DNA of 60,000 nucleotides from positions 35,097,375 through 35,157,374 of the forward strand of contig CAIIXF020000005.1 of assembly GCA_903813345.2 (NCBI GenBank), written 5' to 3'. Under the pieces are notes generated by a model that had not been told where the DNA came from, made no database searches, and saw nothing but the letters and a program-made list of their open reading frames with translations. The position numbers and the translations under genes are program-made. Positions 21,539-33,939 of this stretch are shown here, piece by piece. The DNA is from Owenia fusiformis (lineage: Eukaryota > Annelida > Polychaeta > Sabellida > Oweniidae). Position 1 is the first letter of the stretch; every line of letters starts with the position of its first letter.

Positions 21539-24500
21539 AAAAAACGAGAATTAGAGAAATTTCAAAGCTATTTAGAAACTCCTCTACTGCAATTATAATC
21601 GAGTAAATACTATGAACTATTGAGCCTATTAAATATTTATAGGTTGTTTAATGGGAGGGAATATGAATATGATATTGGCCAAGGAAAATATCGTATTGTC
21701 CGAGGGCGATCAAGGAGAAATCCCCGGGAATATTTCTATTACTGGATCTGATAGGCAAAGGCTGATACGGGATCCAATACGGGATCTGATACTGGATTTT
21801 GGCCTATACGGGATCTGACACAGGATTTTTGAACATCAATTCTATTCCCCGCGGAAAACATATTATCATGGAATAAATAATAAAACGAAACATCGCAAGT
21901 TATTACAGTATTTGATTTGTACTATGAGAACAACTATTAACTCTGATATGTCAAAGGCTTTGTAATATTAATTAATGAAACCTTTCCAGCAGAGACAGGG
22001 ACGATTTATAAAAACACAACAATGAAGTTATCTGATCTCCAGGGAGACCATGTCAGTAAGCTCACCATGGTCACCTACGTCATTACAAAGCACTTATTAT
22101 TTCAATGGCAGGTGAAATGGATTCCAATCCCCGTTCTCTCAGAGAAAATATTCTGAATCTTAGGGCACTGGGTTCAGGGGATGAGCAATTTGTTAAATTA
22201 TGCATTTAATGAACAAGCAGGAGTGTGTCCTAACTTTCAAACCTCAATTAGTCTAAAAATAGTGCTGTAAACACCTTATTGAAATCCTGAATGTTCTAAC
22301 CCATTAGATTTGCTATCTGGATGGCTTAACCCTCGACCCATATCCTTATACTAAGAACGAGAAAGGTAGATTGGAAAAACATATACAAACAAGGCAATAA
22401 CATGCAAAATGTCACCACCTGCCATTTGTTACATATCCTAACCGCTGAATGTTTAACACTGACTGCTGAACACCAACTGCCGAATGCCAAACACCAACTG
22501 CCGACCCCATTCGCAAAAAGGTTGGAGACAATAACAAATGTGGTGGTGACATAAAAACAGATACGTTTGGAAGTGACTATTTTATGCTATTAGGCTAGGG
22601 AGATGAATTAAATGTTAAGCATATTCCACTGATCCATTTTATTGGTCAGATCGATAAATCAACATACAATCAAAATATGATCAATTTAAGTTTGACATAA
22701 TCCCATCTCAAACCACTAAAATCAAAAATGTGGTTGAAAACAAGTACCCCGGACAGGCACTTGTTAACAAACACTCTGACAATCTTGTAAAGATCCGCAT
22801 TCATTTAAAAAGTATTTCCAAAGACAGACTTATGGTGCATACTTGCGAAAGTATTTCAAATCTAATTCAAATTCGTCCACAAAAAAGTATACCCAGCTTC
22901 AATGCCAGGTTACTAGAATTCTGAACAATTTTTAAAAAACACAAAGGTTTATTACTTTATTAAGGTGGTAAAATCAGCACTGTGCCAAGTTAGCATTCAA
23001 GTAGGAATGACACAGTGAATGTTTTTTGTGTTCAAAACATTATTAATGTTCAAATTGATATTTGTCTTATGTTATTCACACTTTTGCATTATTTTTCATA
23101 ACTTTGAGTTGGTACCTCCCTCTTGAGATATTGGATCCGAAGAGTCTCTTGAACAGCAATGAAACTTCTACTTGTTGATATGCAGATTTGAAGTTAATTG
23201 TATCCCCATGTAAAGTCAGTAACCCTTGCTGAAATCCTCATTTTCTCAGGAGAACTCGAGTTTATTGAGTCCAAATAAGTAGATTAATGTGGGACAGTAT
23301 TGCTAGAAACCATTTCAATAGTAAGAATAGGGGTTCTATAAACAGTACATGGGACTTGCGTTTTAGAACTTTTTGACAGTTACATAATGATCTTGGTACC
23401 ATTTGATGGAGAATAAATCAGGCTTTTTACTACTACCTTTGTATTTTAAAAAACTGCTTAGGATTCCAGTAATTTGGATTTGAAGTTTGGTATACTTTTT
23501 TGTGGATGCCCTGTAGATTGCTTTTGAATAAGATAGCTAGAGATATAACATTTTTCTCAATTGGAAGTCCAGATATCTTAATATAATGAACATTTAAAAG
23601 CCTAGAAATACAAGAAAAGCATAACATTACAAAAGAAAATTGGCTTTACTGCACCCCCCCCTCTCCCCTGAGCATACACTTCTCTTGGTGGTAATCAATG
23701 TTTTCAAACGATTCAAATAATGATTGTGAATTAGACATAAAAAAGCATCATTTCCCTCTTCCTTCTATAAAAAAAATTGAAGCTTTCAATAACATAAAAT
23801 TACTCTAGCTTGCCTTATAGAGAGTGGCTTGATCATCATCTCCTTCATTGATATATGATTCCACAATCAAATTGTGGCCATGTGTTATAAGTCATCTGAT
23901 CAGTTTACGTAAAATGAAACTCTAATTATTGTTTTCTGTAGATTGCTATTTATTAATAATCTGAATGCTATTTACTATGATTCTTACAGTGTCAATTTTG
24001 CCAGAAACAAAATTGAAACACAACTGAAAAAGTTTTAACTTCTCCATTTAAAAAAGAAATGATGATCCATTTTAAAGCAATTGCACGTGACTGGGTGCAT
24101 GTTCAAAAATGTTAATCCATGTAATTACATAAATTATCCATAAACTCAAGCACAAGTATCTCCAATTATTAGATTATAATTAGTCTTGCATCAAGCCTGT
24201 GGACTAAAAAAGAGGATCGATGCAAGACTACCCTTATATTTCACTTTAATTGTAAGTACATAAGTGTTACCTTTATACAAATATATGAATAGCTCTCTCA
24301 TTAGATGCATTTCAGTAGCTCATGTTAAAATCCCCTGTAAATATGATGATCAATTCACTATAAAATGTATACCATATTCACAATATGTTCACACTAAACA
24401 GGTTACAATAGTAATGTCAATAAAAGACTGCCTATATGCCCCCAAAACATGGTCACCAATTTCAGTTTTATCTTTAATTCAGATAGAGGATACAAGCAGA

Positions 24501-24654
24501 ATATCTGTATAAAAACATACAGTACAACATGCACTTGGACTAAAACAATATGGGAAGCCTTATCACGCAATTAAGACCTCTTCGGGTCTGTCAATCTAGT
24601 TTGACATTTCACACCAATTTCTACCAAAAAGGTTTTGTTTAGACAGGACTAATA
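21539..24654. other. Intergenic downstream of rabenosyn-5
   Basis: No gene recognised. 21539-21595 completes the host repeat split by the giant element. At 21740-21830 GGGATCTGA-type words repeat four times (short degenerate tandem). At 24183-24230 AGTCTTGCATC and GATGCAAGACT form an 11-bp hairpin arm pair. Confidence 0.4.
22409..22551. repeat. Short inverted-repeat element, ATGTCACCACC family
   Basis: Starts ATGTCACCACCTGCCATTTG and ends CAAATGTGGTGGTGACAT. A relative sits at 31471-31562 and shares flanking bases too (ACAAGGCA.TAACATGCAAA on the left and ATAAAAACA on the right), so the full repeat is somewhat longer than the inverted pair. The interior has an internal ACACCAACTGCCGA duplication. 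Confidence 0.5.
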
Positions 24655-24656
24655 TA

Positions 24657-24889
24657 CAGTGAAACCTGTTAAGTGGCCCACCTCTGTTAGTGGAACATTT
24701 TTCAGAGTCCCAAGGCCAACTGTCATTATCATTGTCAAATAACCCTCTGGAAGGGGAACACCTCAAGAAATGGAACACCTGTTATTTGAACACTTTTTAG
24801 AGTCCCAAGAAAAACTGGCATAATGTTAAATAAATCTCTATAAGTGGAACAGAGGTACCAAAGATGTTCCACTTAGACAGGTTTTACTG
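24657..24889. mobile_element. MITE with TA target site, CAGTGAAACCTGT ends, copy 1
   Basis: Begins CAGTGAAACCTGTTAAGTGG; the right end is CCACTTAGACAGGTTTTACTG, with TA on both sides (24655-24656, 24890-24891). The internal phrases GTGGAACA and AGAGTCCCAAG recur. The same family is at 41843-42003. Ends and TA target suit a Tc1/mariner (pogo/Tigger-like) MITE. Confidence 0.65.
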
Positions 24890-25413
24890 TAATAGTAAAG
24901 GCACTGTGGTTAATTAAAAGTGAATATCACTTTTCCTGTACCCATTTTGAGACAAAAAACGCACTTACAGAAAGTGTGTTTTGTCAATACATAAATGGTA
25001 GGTGGGTAGCATTTAACAAGGTGGAGCGAGTAAGTAAAATTCGGTGCCAAACTTTTAAGACAATATCGAATGTTGTACAAATCATATACATGTACATTGA
25101 GTACAAGATGTCTAGACAAGAGACATCTATGAACAAGTGAGCTTATATAATTAAATATTATAAATTAACATGTTAATAATATTCATCACAGATCAATTAT
25201 ACTGCTTATTGTGATGAAATATAACGTAAATCGGATTACACCTGACACAATCTAATCCCAATTAATCAAACAGGCAGAAAAGAGGTGGCATCGAATTTGA
25301 TTTTCATAACCTGTTGGTGCTCAGAATCGATGTCTGAATGATTACAATTGACTGCTGACATGGGTACTTCTTTTTAAAAACATATATTTTTGATACAATG
25401 ATACACATGAGTT

Positions 25414-28400
25414 CTATTTCGGTCTAGCTTTCATAGATTGCTGTGCTAGATATGCCTGTTGCAATTCCTTAAGATTAGTCTGAAACATTTCCACTTCACT
25501 CATACGCTCAGCATCCAAGGCCTGCTTGATGTACCCCCGAATAATGTTCATTTGCTGAACCATAGGGTCATCGTCAGTCTCGCGAGTCTGAACCTCCATT
25601 GGTTTCCAACCCCCTGACCCCTCCCGCTTTGCAGCCCCACCCCCTGAAGGGAGACCACTATCTGCACTCTGGTTTCTAACGTGTCCTTTTTCTCTAACCT
25701 TACGTTGTTTTTCCTCTAAACGCTTCTGTTCACGCTCTATCATAATCTGACGCTCCTGCGCGATTCTACGCTCGATTTCAATTTTTCGAGCTTCTTGAAG
25801 TTTTTTAAGTTCTTGTTCATTAGGCAAGGGTTGGAGGCCCATCATGTGCTCTTGAAGGTACATGCTGGCGAATGCTCGCACTGTCTTTTGTAATTTCTGC
25901 GTCTTAGGTGATGGAAGTTCTTCCTGGTTCATACCAAGACCAGCTATTCGTTTACTGGAATACAAAGCACTTTTTTACTTTTCAGAAGAATTTCTTTCTA
26001 AGGAATATTTTAGATCTGAACAACGTGAAACACAAAGACAACTGATGAAACAACTTTAAGATTTCTTTAACCATGAAGTTTGTATACAAACACGTTTGTC
26101 ATCAAATTAATTTTAATTTACTACACGATCGCTTTTAGATCTGCAGCACAATCCAAGCACTGACAGGTGTTTCTAAATATGGGAATAAAATATTCTAATT
26201 ATGGGAATAACATTTTCTAAATATGGGAATAACATTTTCTAAATATGGGAATAAAATATTCTAATTATGGGAATAACATTTTCTAAATATGGGAATAACA
26301 TTTTCTGAATATGGGGATAAAATTTTCTAAATATGGGAATAAAATTTTCTAAATATGGAGTTAACATTTTCTAAATAAGGAATAAAATATTCTAAATATG
26401 AGAATAGAATGTACTAAATATAGGTTATACCTGATCACATCAATTGCTTCATACAGTTTCAGAACTTTGGTCCGTAAATCTTGGGCCTCGGGCAAACGGT
26501 ATGTATTCTCACCAGCACTAAAATACAAAAAATACAAATATTCCAACTTGATTTTTGAATTATTCAATAGACTAGATCTTAGAAGAAATATTCTTAATTT
26601 AAATCATTAAATATTCAAAAGGACCAGGTATGGTATTGCAAATGATTTTAGACAGTCAGATCTTTGACAAGTATTTTCTCACCATTAATTCAACATGTCT
26701 CATCAAAATAATTGAAGTCCCAAGGATAATAAAAATACTAATTCAACTATCAAAAAAAAATTATGAAAAGTACTGAAATTTAAAATTATACTGACAGACA
26801 TGAATTAGGTTAATACTGCAATACAAAAAAAAGGATAAAACAAATAAATACCTTAATGACTCTGCCATTTCTAGATATTTTGGCAACATGGATTCTGCTT
26901 TATCAACATTCATCCTCAGTTTCTAAATCACAAAAAATATAACACAATTATAAATACTGTATACGAGGCCCGATCAGAAAGTAAGTAACCAACTGCTCTT
27001 ATTTCTTCATACTTTATTCAATCACATTGAAATTTTCACAGATGATGTAGAAAACATTAACCTATTAAAAAAGACCAAGGACAATGGGTTAGCGTCAATT
27101 CCATTGTTTTTGCTGTTGCTATGGAGACAATTGTTTTGGGTAGGCGGGGCACCCTGTTTTAAGTGGCGCTTGAAGCTAATTTGTAGAGTTTTTTCACATG
27201 TTGTAATACCCCAAATATATCAAATTCAAATGCAAAGACTACATTTTAACACATAGTCCTTCAAATTAATCGCCACCAAAGTGAATGCAGTTGAGGCAAT
27301 GTTTCACCCCTTAAAGAAGTGCAACATGCAAACTGCCATTGAAAGCTTTAGTGATGGCCTAATTGCTGTCCAAACGGACTTTCCGTAACAACATATTTGC
27401 ATTTGGAAAATTATTTAGTCATGTGGGGCCAGGTCTGGGGAATAATGAGCCTGGGGTAGTTGTGTGACCATGGAAAGGCTTAATCTACTGTATCTTCAGT
27501 TGTTGGCTCTGTGGAGGTGGACCATTGTCATCATGCAAGTAAAATCCCCCTTCAACAACATTTGACTGGATTGAAACTGAGACTGAATCGTGACCATCAT
27601 TATGACAGATACACCCTTGATAGCTTTGTGTCGATGACTTATAAATGAGGCAATGGAGCGTAGTTACCATTGTGATTATACATAAAACAAATTATTCAGT
27701 CTTGCATAAAAAAAATGTTAGGTTATTTGGAGGAATATGGCATGTAAAAAACTCAACAAACCATCTTCCAAAGCCGCTTACAAAAGGGTGCCCCGCCTAC
27801 CCAACACAATCATCACCATAGCAACAGCCATAACAACGGCATTGACGCTTACCCATTGTCCTTGGTCTTCTTTAATAGGTTAATATTTTCTGCATCATCT
27901 GTGAAAATTTCAATGTGATTGAATGAAGTATGAAAAAATGAGAGCAGTTGGTTACTTACTTTCTGATCAGGCCTCGTACCATGGTAAAATGTGGTAAAAT
28001 GTCATGAATTTTTTTCCATTCTGGAACTATCTCAGGAGGTTTCAAATTACAATTACAGTTTCAGTTCAGTCAGTCTCTATATACTAGTTGAATACCTTGG
28101 TCAAAATATGCCTATTTTCCTTGATTTTATCATTCTGAAGTGGGTGCAAATAGATTCTCAGGTGGGTGCAAGCCTATTATTAAAATCTTAATTGGGTGAA
28201 GTGCCTGAACTTGCTTTAATGCTTGGGGATCACTGCAGTTGATCAACGAAGCAGAGGCAGGCAATTTTGATGCTGTCGAGCTACCTCATATGGAATATCA
28301 TTAGGACATATATAGAATCATATATTTGTCTTTGGATTTCTTTAAATTCCAGTGTTCAAGTATAATAACCTCTAAAAGTGGAAAATATTTGACAGAACCA

Positions 28401-31400
28401 AGGATATCCACTAACACAGGTTTTACTGTATCATATTCATCATTTCAGTTGATTTTATGGTGTTTGTTGATCATTATACCCACTCAGACGTTGTGTACAA
28501 ACAATAACTGGAAACACGTTTGTGTCACAATTATAATATCAGTTGAATGATTTATAAGTAACCAGGGATGAAGCCAGTATTTGAAGTGGGTAAACACGGA
28601 TACAGTTTTTTAAATTCAATGGAAATTAGAAGTATTTTTGTGTAAACGTCTCTAAATGGGATTGGCTCCTGTTTGCCTTGCATAATAATATATCATTTAG
28701 AGTTACTGAGCTCTTATGTATGATATATAAGGGTTATGTACTGGGAGGTTTTGGATACAGGGTTTATCCCAAGGGAAATATGTGTATCTCACGAGGGACC
28801 GCAGGGACCGAGGGAGATACACATATTCCCCGCGGGATAAACCCTGTATCCAAAACCGACCGTACATAACTGGTGTATCTCATACTTGAGTGGGTTTGGG
28901 GTAGATATAACCCTTTCCATCTTTTTCAAATTACAAAATAGGCCTATACTGTAAAAGCTCAAGTTATATTTAACATTTTCATAATATTCCTTCAGTTCAA
29001 TACAATAGAATTGTAACATTTAAACTTTTTGAAAAATTTTAAACTTCTGAAATTTAAATTTTAAAATTTTTTAAACTTGTTTAAACTTTAAAAAAATTCC
29101 CGGGAGCGGGATGGATATATTATATCTGCCCGCATTTGGCCTAGAGCGGGACATATACAATATATCCTGCCCGCTCCTCAGATATGATATATATTCCCGG
29201 GTGATATCTACCCCAAACCCACTCAAGTATGAAATACACTGGTGTATATTGCATTGTTTCTATTAATTGTTAATTCTTGTTTTAGAGTGTATTGACATTT
29301 CATTGTATATTGAGGAGAGTTTCCTGATCCTTGTTGTATGATTGAAATATTTGATGCTACTGTCATGGCTAACAACTGAATTGTGGAGCATTATCCTTAA
29401 AGGCCCCATGTAAAGTTTGAAAAAGTTTGTAAAAGTTAAAGTTTGTAAAGTTTGTTTTTATCATTCATTTACTATTTCTCATGCTATATTGTCAATTTTC
29501 TAAAACTGCTTACATAGCCAATCATCCAAGCTACTCAAATATAAGTTGCCATTCTTACAACCTAGGATCACAGGGCTTCAAAATCCAGAATATATTCTTT
29601 CTTTTTACTCCCTGCGATAAGCAGTTAGAATTTTCCCGATTAAGAACTCGCAACCTGATTGGATGTTGCAACACAGCGACAGAAGTCATTGTGCATAATA
29701 AGATCACGTGATTCAGTTTGATCGGGCGCTTATAAATTGGTTATAGCAGGGGGAAGAAGGAGGTAGGGATACTGGACACCTGCTTAGGAGGATGCCATTC
29801 TTAATAATATTGTATGTGTACCCTCTGTAATGAAAAAAGGTGCATTGTGCTTTATCAGTCATATCTTTTTTATTTTTCTGTATTATCATACAAAACCCAT
29901 GATTCGAAAAACGTTTAGTTGAATTTTGCTAATAAAATCATTCCAAGAGGTTCAAACTGAAACTAATAACACTAAATTCCATGGATAAGTTTACCTCATA
30001 AAATTACATTAGTTAACCTCATTAAATTGCATTAAGATAAGTCAAACATACCTCATAAAATTGCACTAAAATAGGTTTAGTTGTCCTCTGCAGTTGTTGT
30101 TTGTAGCGTAACTCTAAAAGTTTCCTGCACTCACAACAGGTTCTCATGTGCTGTTCCCCCTCTGGGCTAATCATTGAGTTCAGACTAGTGTTGCTACCGG
30201 ATCTCTTGAAGCCCATGCCCATCTCATTTTCAGGCACATAGGCTGGATTGGTTAATGTTTCTGAAATACCATTTACAAATTTTGAGAAAAAAGAAGGATG
30301 TTCTGTTTTCAGGAAAAGCTTTCAAGATTATTAAGATACAAAATAAATGCATGAAAATATAATATATAAATCCATATGATGTTTTTCATGTGCTGTCTGA
30401 ATTCAGGATTATTTTGGTCACCCCCATTTTAGATTTATCAAAAAATTTCCATTTTAGAGATATAGAGCTGATTTCTCCTTTCATATTAAAAAAATTTATG
30501 ATACTTACGTGCGAGTTCGAAAGGTAGAAACTGGGAGCATTTATTGCACATAATTCCACCACAAAGTCTACAATGATGTCTCCGAACCATAAGACCAAAT
30601 TTCTTTCCACATGTGATACAAAATGCAACATCTTTGTCTGGTGCCCATTGTACGATACTCTTCTCATAGGCTGAAAAGAATGATTGGTACAAAATGCAAC
30701 ATCTTTTCTTTGTCGATGTCAGGTGCCAATTGGACGATACTCTTTTCATAGGCTGAATAGAATGATGTCAAACTGATTTCTGATCTACATGTACAAGACT
30801 GTGTTTTTGCTTCAAGACTGTGATCCCCCCCCGCCTATGTACAATGTACTTCAACTACACCACCAGCACAATAGAAGTAGATCACGGGGAGGGATCCAGG
30901 ATCTTATAAGCAAGACTAACAAGACTGCATCTTGATAGCATCTTGTCTCATATACTGGTAATATCTCTGGAGTATACAAGATATTATTTTTACACAGTGA
31001 ACACTAATTTTATTGAAAATGTTTGAAAATGATTGATATAAAATGTTGGTAATCTTCTAAGTATTGTAAATTTAACTATCCAATGATAACATGTATTGCG
31101 TGTCAGATTAACAACCAATTACTTTTGATATTATAGAGATCCATGTGATATTTTCCAAAAATTGTTCTAATGATATCAACAAAGTACAAAGCACACAATA
31201 CAACAAAGCATCTCAGTTGCATAAATTAAATTAAATTTGAAACCTTTTCTTTTCCCTGCATCTTGGGGACAATCTGGGCCTATAAGTTTATCCAATCGTA
31301 TGAGGAGTTTGTTTGTTTCTACTACAAATCGGTCAATTCTGGCATCCCGGATTCTCTTCATGTAATCTGTGTGAGACCTAGTGATACCTGGAAAACGTAA

Positions 31401-32207
31401 TTATTTTGTATGTATCAAACAGAGAAACACAATGGATGACACAAAGAATAACAAGGCATTAACATGCAAAATGTCACTACCTGCCATTTGTCACAGACAC
31501 CAAATACGGCCACACAAAAAATGGAGACCATAACAATAAGTTACAAATTGTAGTTGTGACATAAAAACATACAATAAACTCAAAAATATGATCTACAAAT
31601 ATTCAAGAATTATATAATATTATAACTAAATTCAATTTTGTACCTGTTATGCTACTGATCAACTTACCTAATTCCTGTGGTTCCCACATAGAAGGATCTA
31701 TTCCAGATATTGCCCCAGTGCCCCCAAGAGTTGTGCTGCTGCCACCAGGTGGCTCTAAGCTGGATGGCCCAGACCCAGTGGGGTCAGCATTGTACAATAT
31801 TGATTCCTCCGACTCCTGTTTATTCAAGATCTTCTTTTTAGCCTTAGCGAAAAGACCTAAAAACATGTAGAGTATAATTATAATATTTTTGAGGAAAACG
31901 TGGTTCAATAAAGTAACATTATGTCTATGTATACAAACATGTGATATTCCATATATATTGCCATGTGATATTTGATATATTCCTAACACTTTTTTCTGTT
32001 TTGTATTGCATTGTTTTGTATGCAATCAGATGAGGGGATTTTGAGACACCCTGTGAAATTTCCAACTGCTAACTCACCTTTCAGTTGCTCAACAACCTTC
32101 TTATCTTCATTGGAATGGGCAACTTCAAAATGATCTTGTAACTGTACAACTGTCCCCAGGTCCTGCATACACATGGGGCATAGAAACCCCTCCCTAACTT
32201 CCCCCAT
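25414..32207 (-). CDS. RBSN: Rabenosyn-5 (FYVE-type endosomal Rab effector), 8 coding exons
   Basis: Exons in transcript order: 32207-32078, 31856-31668, 31387-31244, 30670-30509, 30260-30052, 26922-26852, 26517-26431, 25954-25414. They join in frame at GT-AG sites into 510 aa. The protein links Rab5 (and in vertebrates Rab4) on early endosomes to fusion and recycling. Domains: a C2H2 finger (C10, C13, H26 and H31 region); MWEPQELG, as in the vertebrate protein (about 98-105); a FYVE finger for PI3P, with WAPDKDV and RRHHCRLCGGIMC (about 160-190) and a last Cys pair TCCEC in exon 5; a charged coiled coil in exon 8; and a terminal Rab-binding helical pair (MVQQMNIIRGYIKQ, then MSEVEMFQTNLKELQQ). 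It lacks the long NPF-rich tail and second Rab-binding helix of human rabenosyn. Intron 4 holds a partial copy of the exon 4 start; introns 5 and 7 hold a mariner relic and a minisatellite. Confidence 0.93.
26176..26416. repeat. Minisatellite, about 22 bp x 11, in a rabenosyn-5 intron
   Basis: The unit is close to ATGGGAATAACATTTTCTAA and repeats about eleven times with small changes (ACATTTT against AAATATT or AAATTTT). It lies in the last intron of the gene, ending just before exon 7. Confidence 0.85.
26964..27976 (-). mobile_element. Mariner-like relic with about 210-bp terminal inverted repeats
   Basis: The left end CGAGGCCCGATCAGAAAGTA and the right end, whose complement is CGAGGCCTGATCAGAAAGTA, are flanked by TA (26962-26963, 27977-27978). 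Complementarity continues for about 210 bp on each side, for example GGACAATGGGT and GGTAGGCGGGGCACC with their mirrors. Between the arms, minus-strand HCLNCIHFGGD, a stop, then FEGL (about 27295-27245) resembles the C-terminal end of mariner transposases. The rest of the transposase is lost or unreadable, so the copy is dead. It sits in the large rabenosyn-5 intron. Confidence 0.7.
28733..28870. repeat. Near-perfect 138-bp hairpin
   Basis: The arms run from GTTATGTAC on the left to GTACATAAC on the right and include GGTTTTGGATACAGGGTTTA against its complement, and ATATGTGTATCTC against GAGATACACATAT. The loop is about 20 bp (GAGGGACC twice). It lies in a rabenosyn-5 intron. Confidence 0.85.
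28871..29244. repeat. Nested inverted repeats next to the hairpin
   Basis: The outer pair is 28871-28911 against 29200-29244 (both contain ACTTGAGTGGGTTTGGGGTA or its complement). Inside are two shorter pairs built on GAGCGGGA and TGCCCGCTC, around 29104-29134 and 29152-29176. Confidence 0.75.
30673..30754 (-). pseudogene. Duplicated 5' edge of rabenosyn-5 exon 4, including its splice acceptor
   Basis: On the minus strand, TTCAGCCTATGA(A/G)AAGAGT occurs twice, 82 bp apart: the upstream copy ends its AG at about 30753, the real exon starts at 30670. The upstream copy covers about 65 bp of exon edge (through ATGTTGCATTTTGTA) with several substitutions. Because 82 is not a multiple of 3, use of the upstream acceptor would shift the frame and reach a stop after about 28 codons, before the FYVE finger. 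Confidence 0.8.
31471..31562. repeat. Short inverted-repeat element, ATGTCACCACC family, copy 2
   Basis: Starts ATGTCACTACCTGCCATTTG and ends ATTGTAGTTGTGACAT, related to 22409-22551 with a shorter interior. Located in rabenosyn-5 intron 2. Confidence 0.45.
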
Positions 32208-32245
32208 AGTGATGGTGGTTCAGACGTCTAGCATAATATATGTGC
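32208..32245 (-). other. RBSN: Rabenosyn-5 5' UTR, part of the first coding exon
   Basis: On the minus strand a pyrimidine-rich stretch ends in TTTTCAG at about 32246, then 38 bp lead to the ATG at 32207. This implies a spliced non-coding first exon upstream. Confidence 0.6.
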
Positions 32246-33179
32246 CTGAAAAGATGAAACACAACACCTACAGTGAAACATGAGTTTGTGGACAGCACAA
32301 AATGTCAAACCTAATATGTCTGACATTTTGAACATTCTATTGACCTGAGCACACAACATTTTAAATGTGAACATTTCCCAATGGTCTTGATGTACAAGTA
32401 GATAGATATAGATATAAACCTGGTTTAACTGTTAGGGTAAAAAACAAACTGGAATCTGTTTCTGGTTTTTTTGTTAACCAGGTTTTACTGTAACATCTGT
32501 AATTATTGCATTAGCTATATTGATCTTCTCATAGAGGTACCATTGAGGTCTTATCTAATTAATTATTGAATCAGCCATAATAGGGATTAGTGATCCCCTG
32601 GAACCCCTCATTACATGTAGTAGCACATGCACATATTACAACAGACCAGATGCACATATTCAGACCTTGTATATAACTACATGTACATGTACCTAGGGAT
32701 GTCACAGTTTCCCGATATTGTCCCATCCCTCGGGACTTTGGTCTTGGGCGGGAGGGGACGGGACAACCCCCTTGTTCCAAAGATTTCGGTGCATGTTCAG
32801 GATATACTATTTCTCCTGGTATACGACCCTAAAACTTCCCAAATGCATGATAATGTTGTAAAAATGTTCTTTCATTTTTACAACTTGTCAACTTAAAAAA
32901 TCCAATGGAGAACACCCCACAGTCTACAGTGGTCAATTTTACACTTTGAAGATTTTAGGCTAGTGTTTAGAATTGATTTAGTTCAGAAATATGTGCATAA
33001 TAGAGCCATTTTTTCGACTTGAAATCTAGCATAAGTTCTATTGAATGTTCCCAAGACCAGATTGGATTTGGACAAGATAATCGCCAGATTGGAATTGGAC
33101 AAGATAATCTTCAACCTATCCGCACACCCTCCACTGTGTCATTCGTCTGAAATAAATTCACACCGAATATTATATTCGG

Positions 33180-33240
33180 TCTGTTGGATACATACATGTA
33201 CTTCCGCACACCCACCCCCCCCCCACCCACCCAGCAGCAC
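33180..33240. repeat. Poly-C tract with a shared leader
   Basis: CTGTTGGATACATAC precedes a CCCACCC/C11 tract. The same leader precedes a run of about 26 C at 35345-35371, so leader plus tract look like one dispersed unit. Confidence 0.5.
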
Positions 33241-33533
33241 AAGATGACGAACACTTTTACTTTTAGTGTGATAAAAGCAAAAACCTTCTATAAATCACTG
33301 TTTGGACTAAGAATTATGTATTGAATTCCTAGAGTCTCTAAGATAGGAAGCGCCTGACTGAGCTGAATTGCAATCAGAATCACTGCTCAGACTGAAAATT
33401 TCGGGCACAGCTCCTGCCCCTGTTTTTGGGGAGGGGCAGATCAGATTGATATAGAAGTTAATAAGCCTACTTGTAGAGAAACTGAGCATACCGATTGATG
33501 AATTTGCATTTATATCAATGTATGAATACTTAC

Positions 33534-33640
33534 AGCAACGCTCTGTACAGCAACTCTTTATGAAATTATCAGCCAGACATCTCAAAAATATTTGGGAGCC
33601 ATTTTAGTGGGCTAGAGTCTAATGCGCACAAATACTGAAC
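33534..33640 (-). other. RBSN: Probable non-coding first exon of rabenosyn-5
   Basis: On the minus strand, CGTTGCT is followed by GTAAGTATT, a strong donor, at 33533-33532; it would join the acceptor at 32246. The upstream limit is not visible. The stretch holds two short upstream ORFs (ATG near 33606 and near 33582) that end before or near the donor. Confidence 0.5.
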
Positions 33641-33939
33641 GAAAAATAAGACGGTCACTAAAATATGATAAGAGTTTGTGTTTAAATATATTCATGTGAC
33701 AAGTCAAAGTTTATTTATAAGTCTTATTATAAGGTTCCTTTAATATGATTTTTGATGTCAGAATACATCGTAATATCGAATCAATATCCTATACATTGTA
33801 TGTCTCTTTTGTCACAAACCCGAACACATCTTCCGGTAAACGTTCGTGTTAAAAATGCATTAGAAAAAATTCTGAACTTTTTAGATTTTCGATTGTTTTA
33901 CCAATTTTAGCATCATATGAACTCATATTAGAACTGAAT
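33600..33939. promoter_or_regulatory. Probable bidirectional promoter, rabenosyn-5 / CHCHD3-like
   Basis: The likely first exon of rabenosyn-5 (minus) and the start codon of the CHCHD3-like gene (plus) are only about 300-400 bp apart, head to head. No TATA box is clear. Inferred from gene layout, not from known factor sites. Confidence 0.5.

Noticed and set aside
28678-29019. ORFs on both strands at 28.7-29.0 kb with similar peptides
   Set aside because: The peptides (FGYRVYP.GNMCIS) are mirror readings of the same hairpin arms, not genes.
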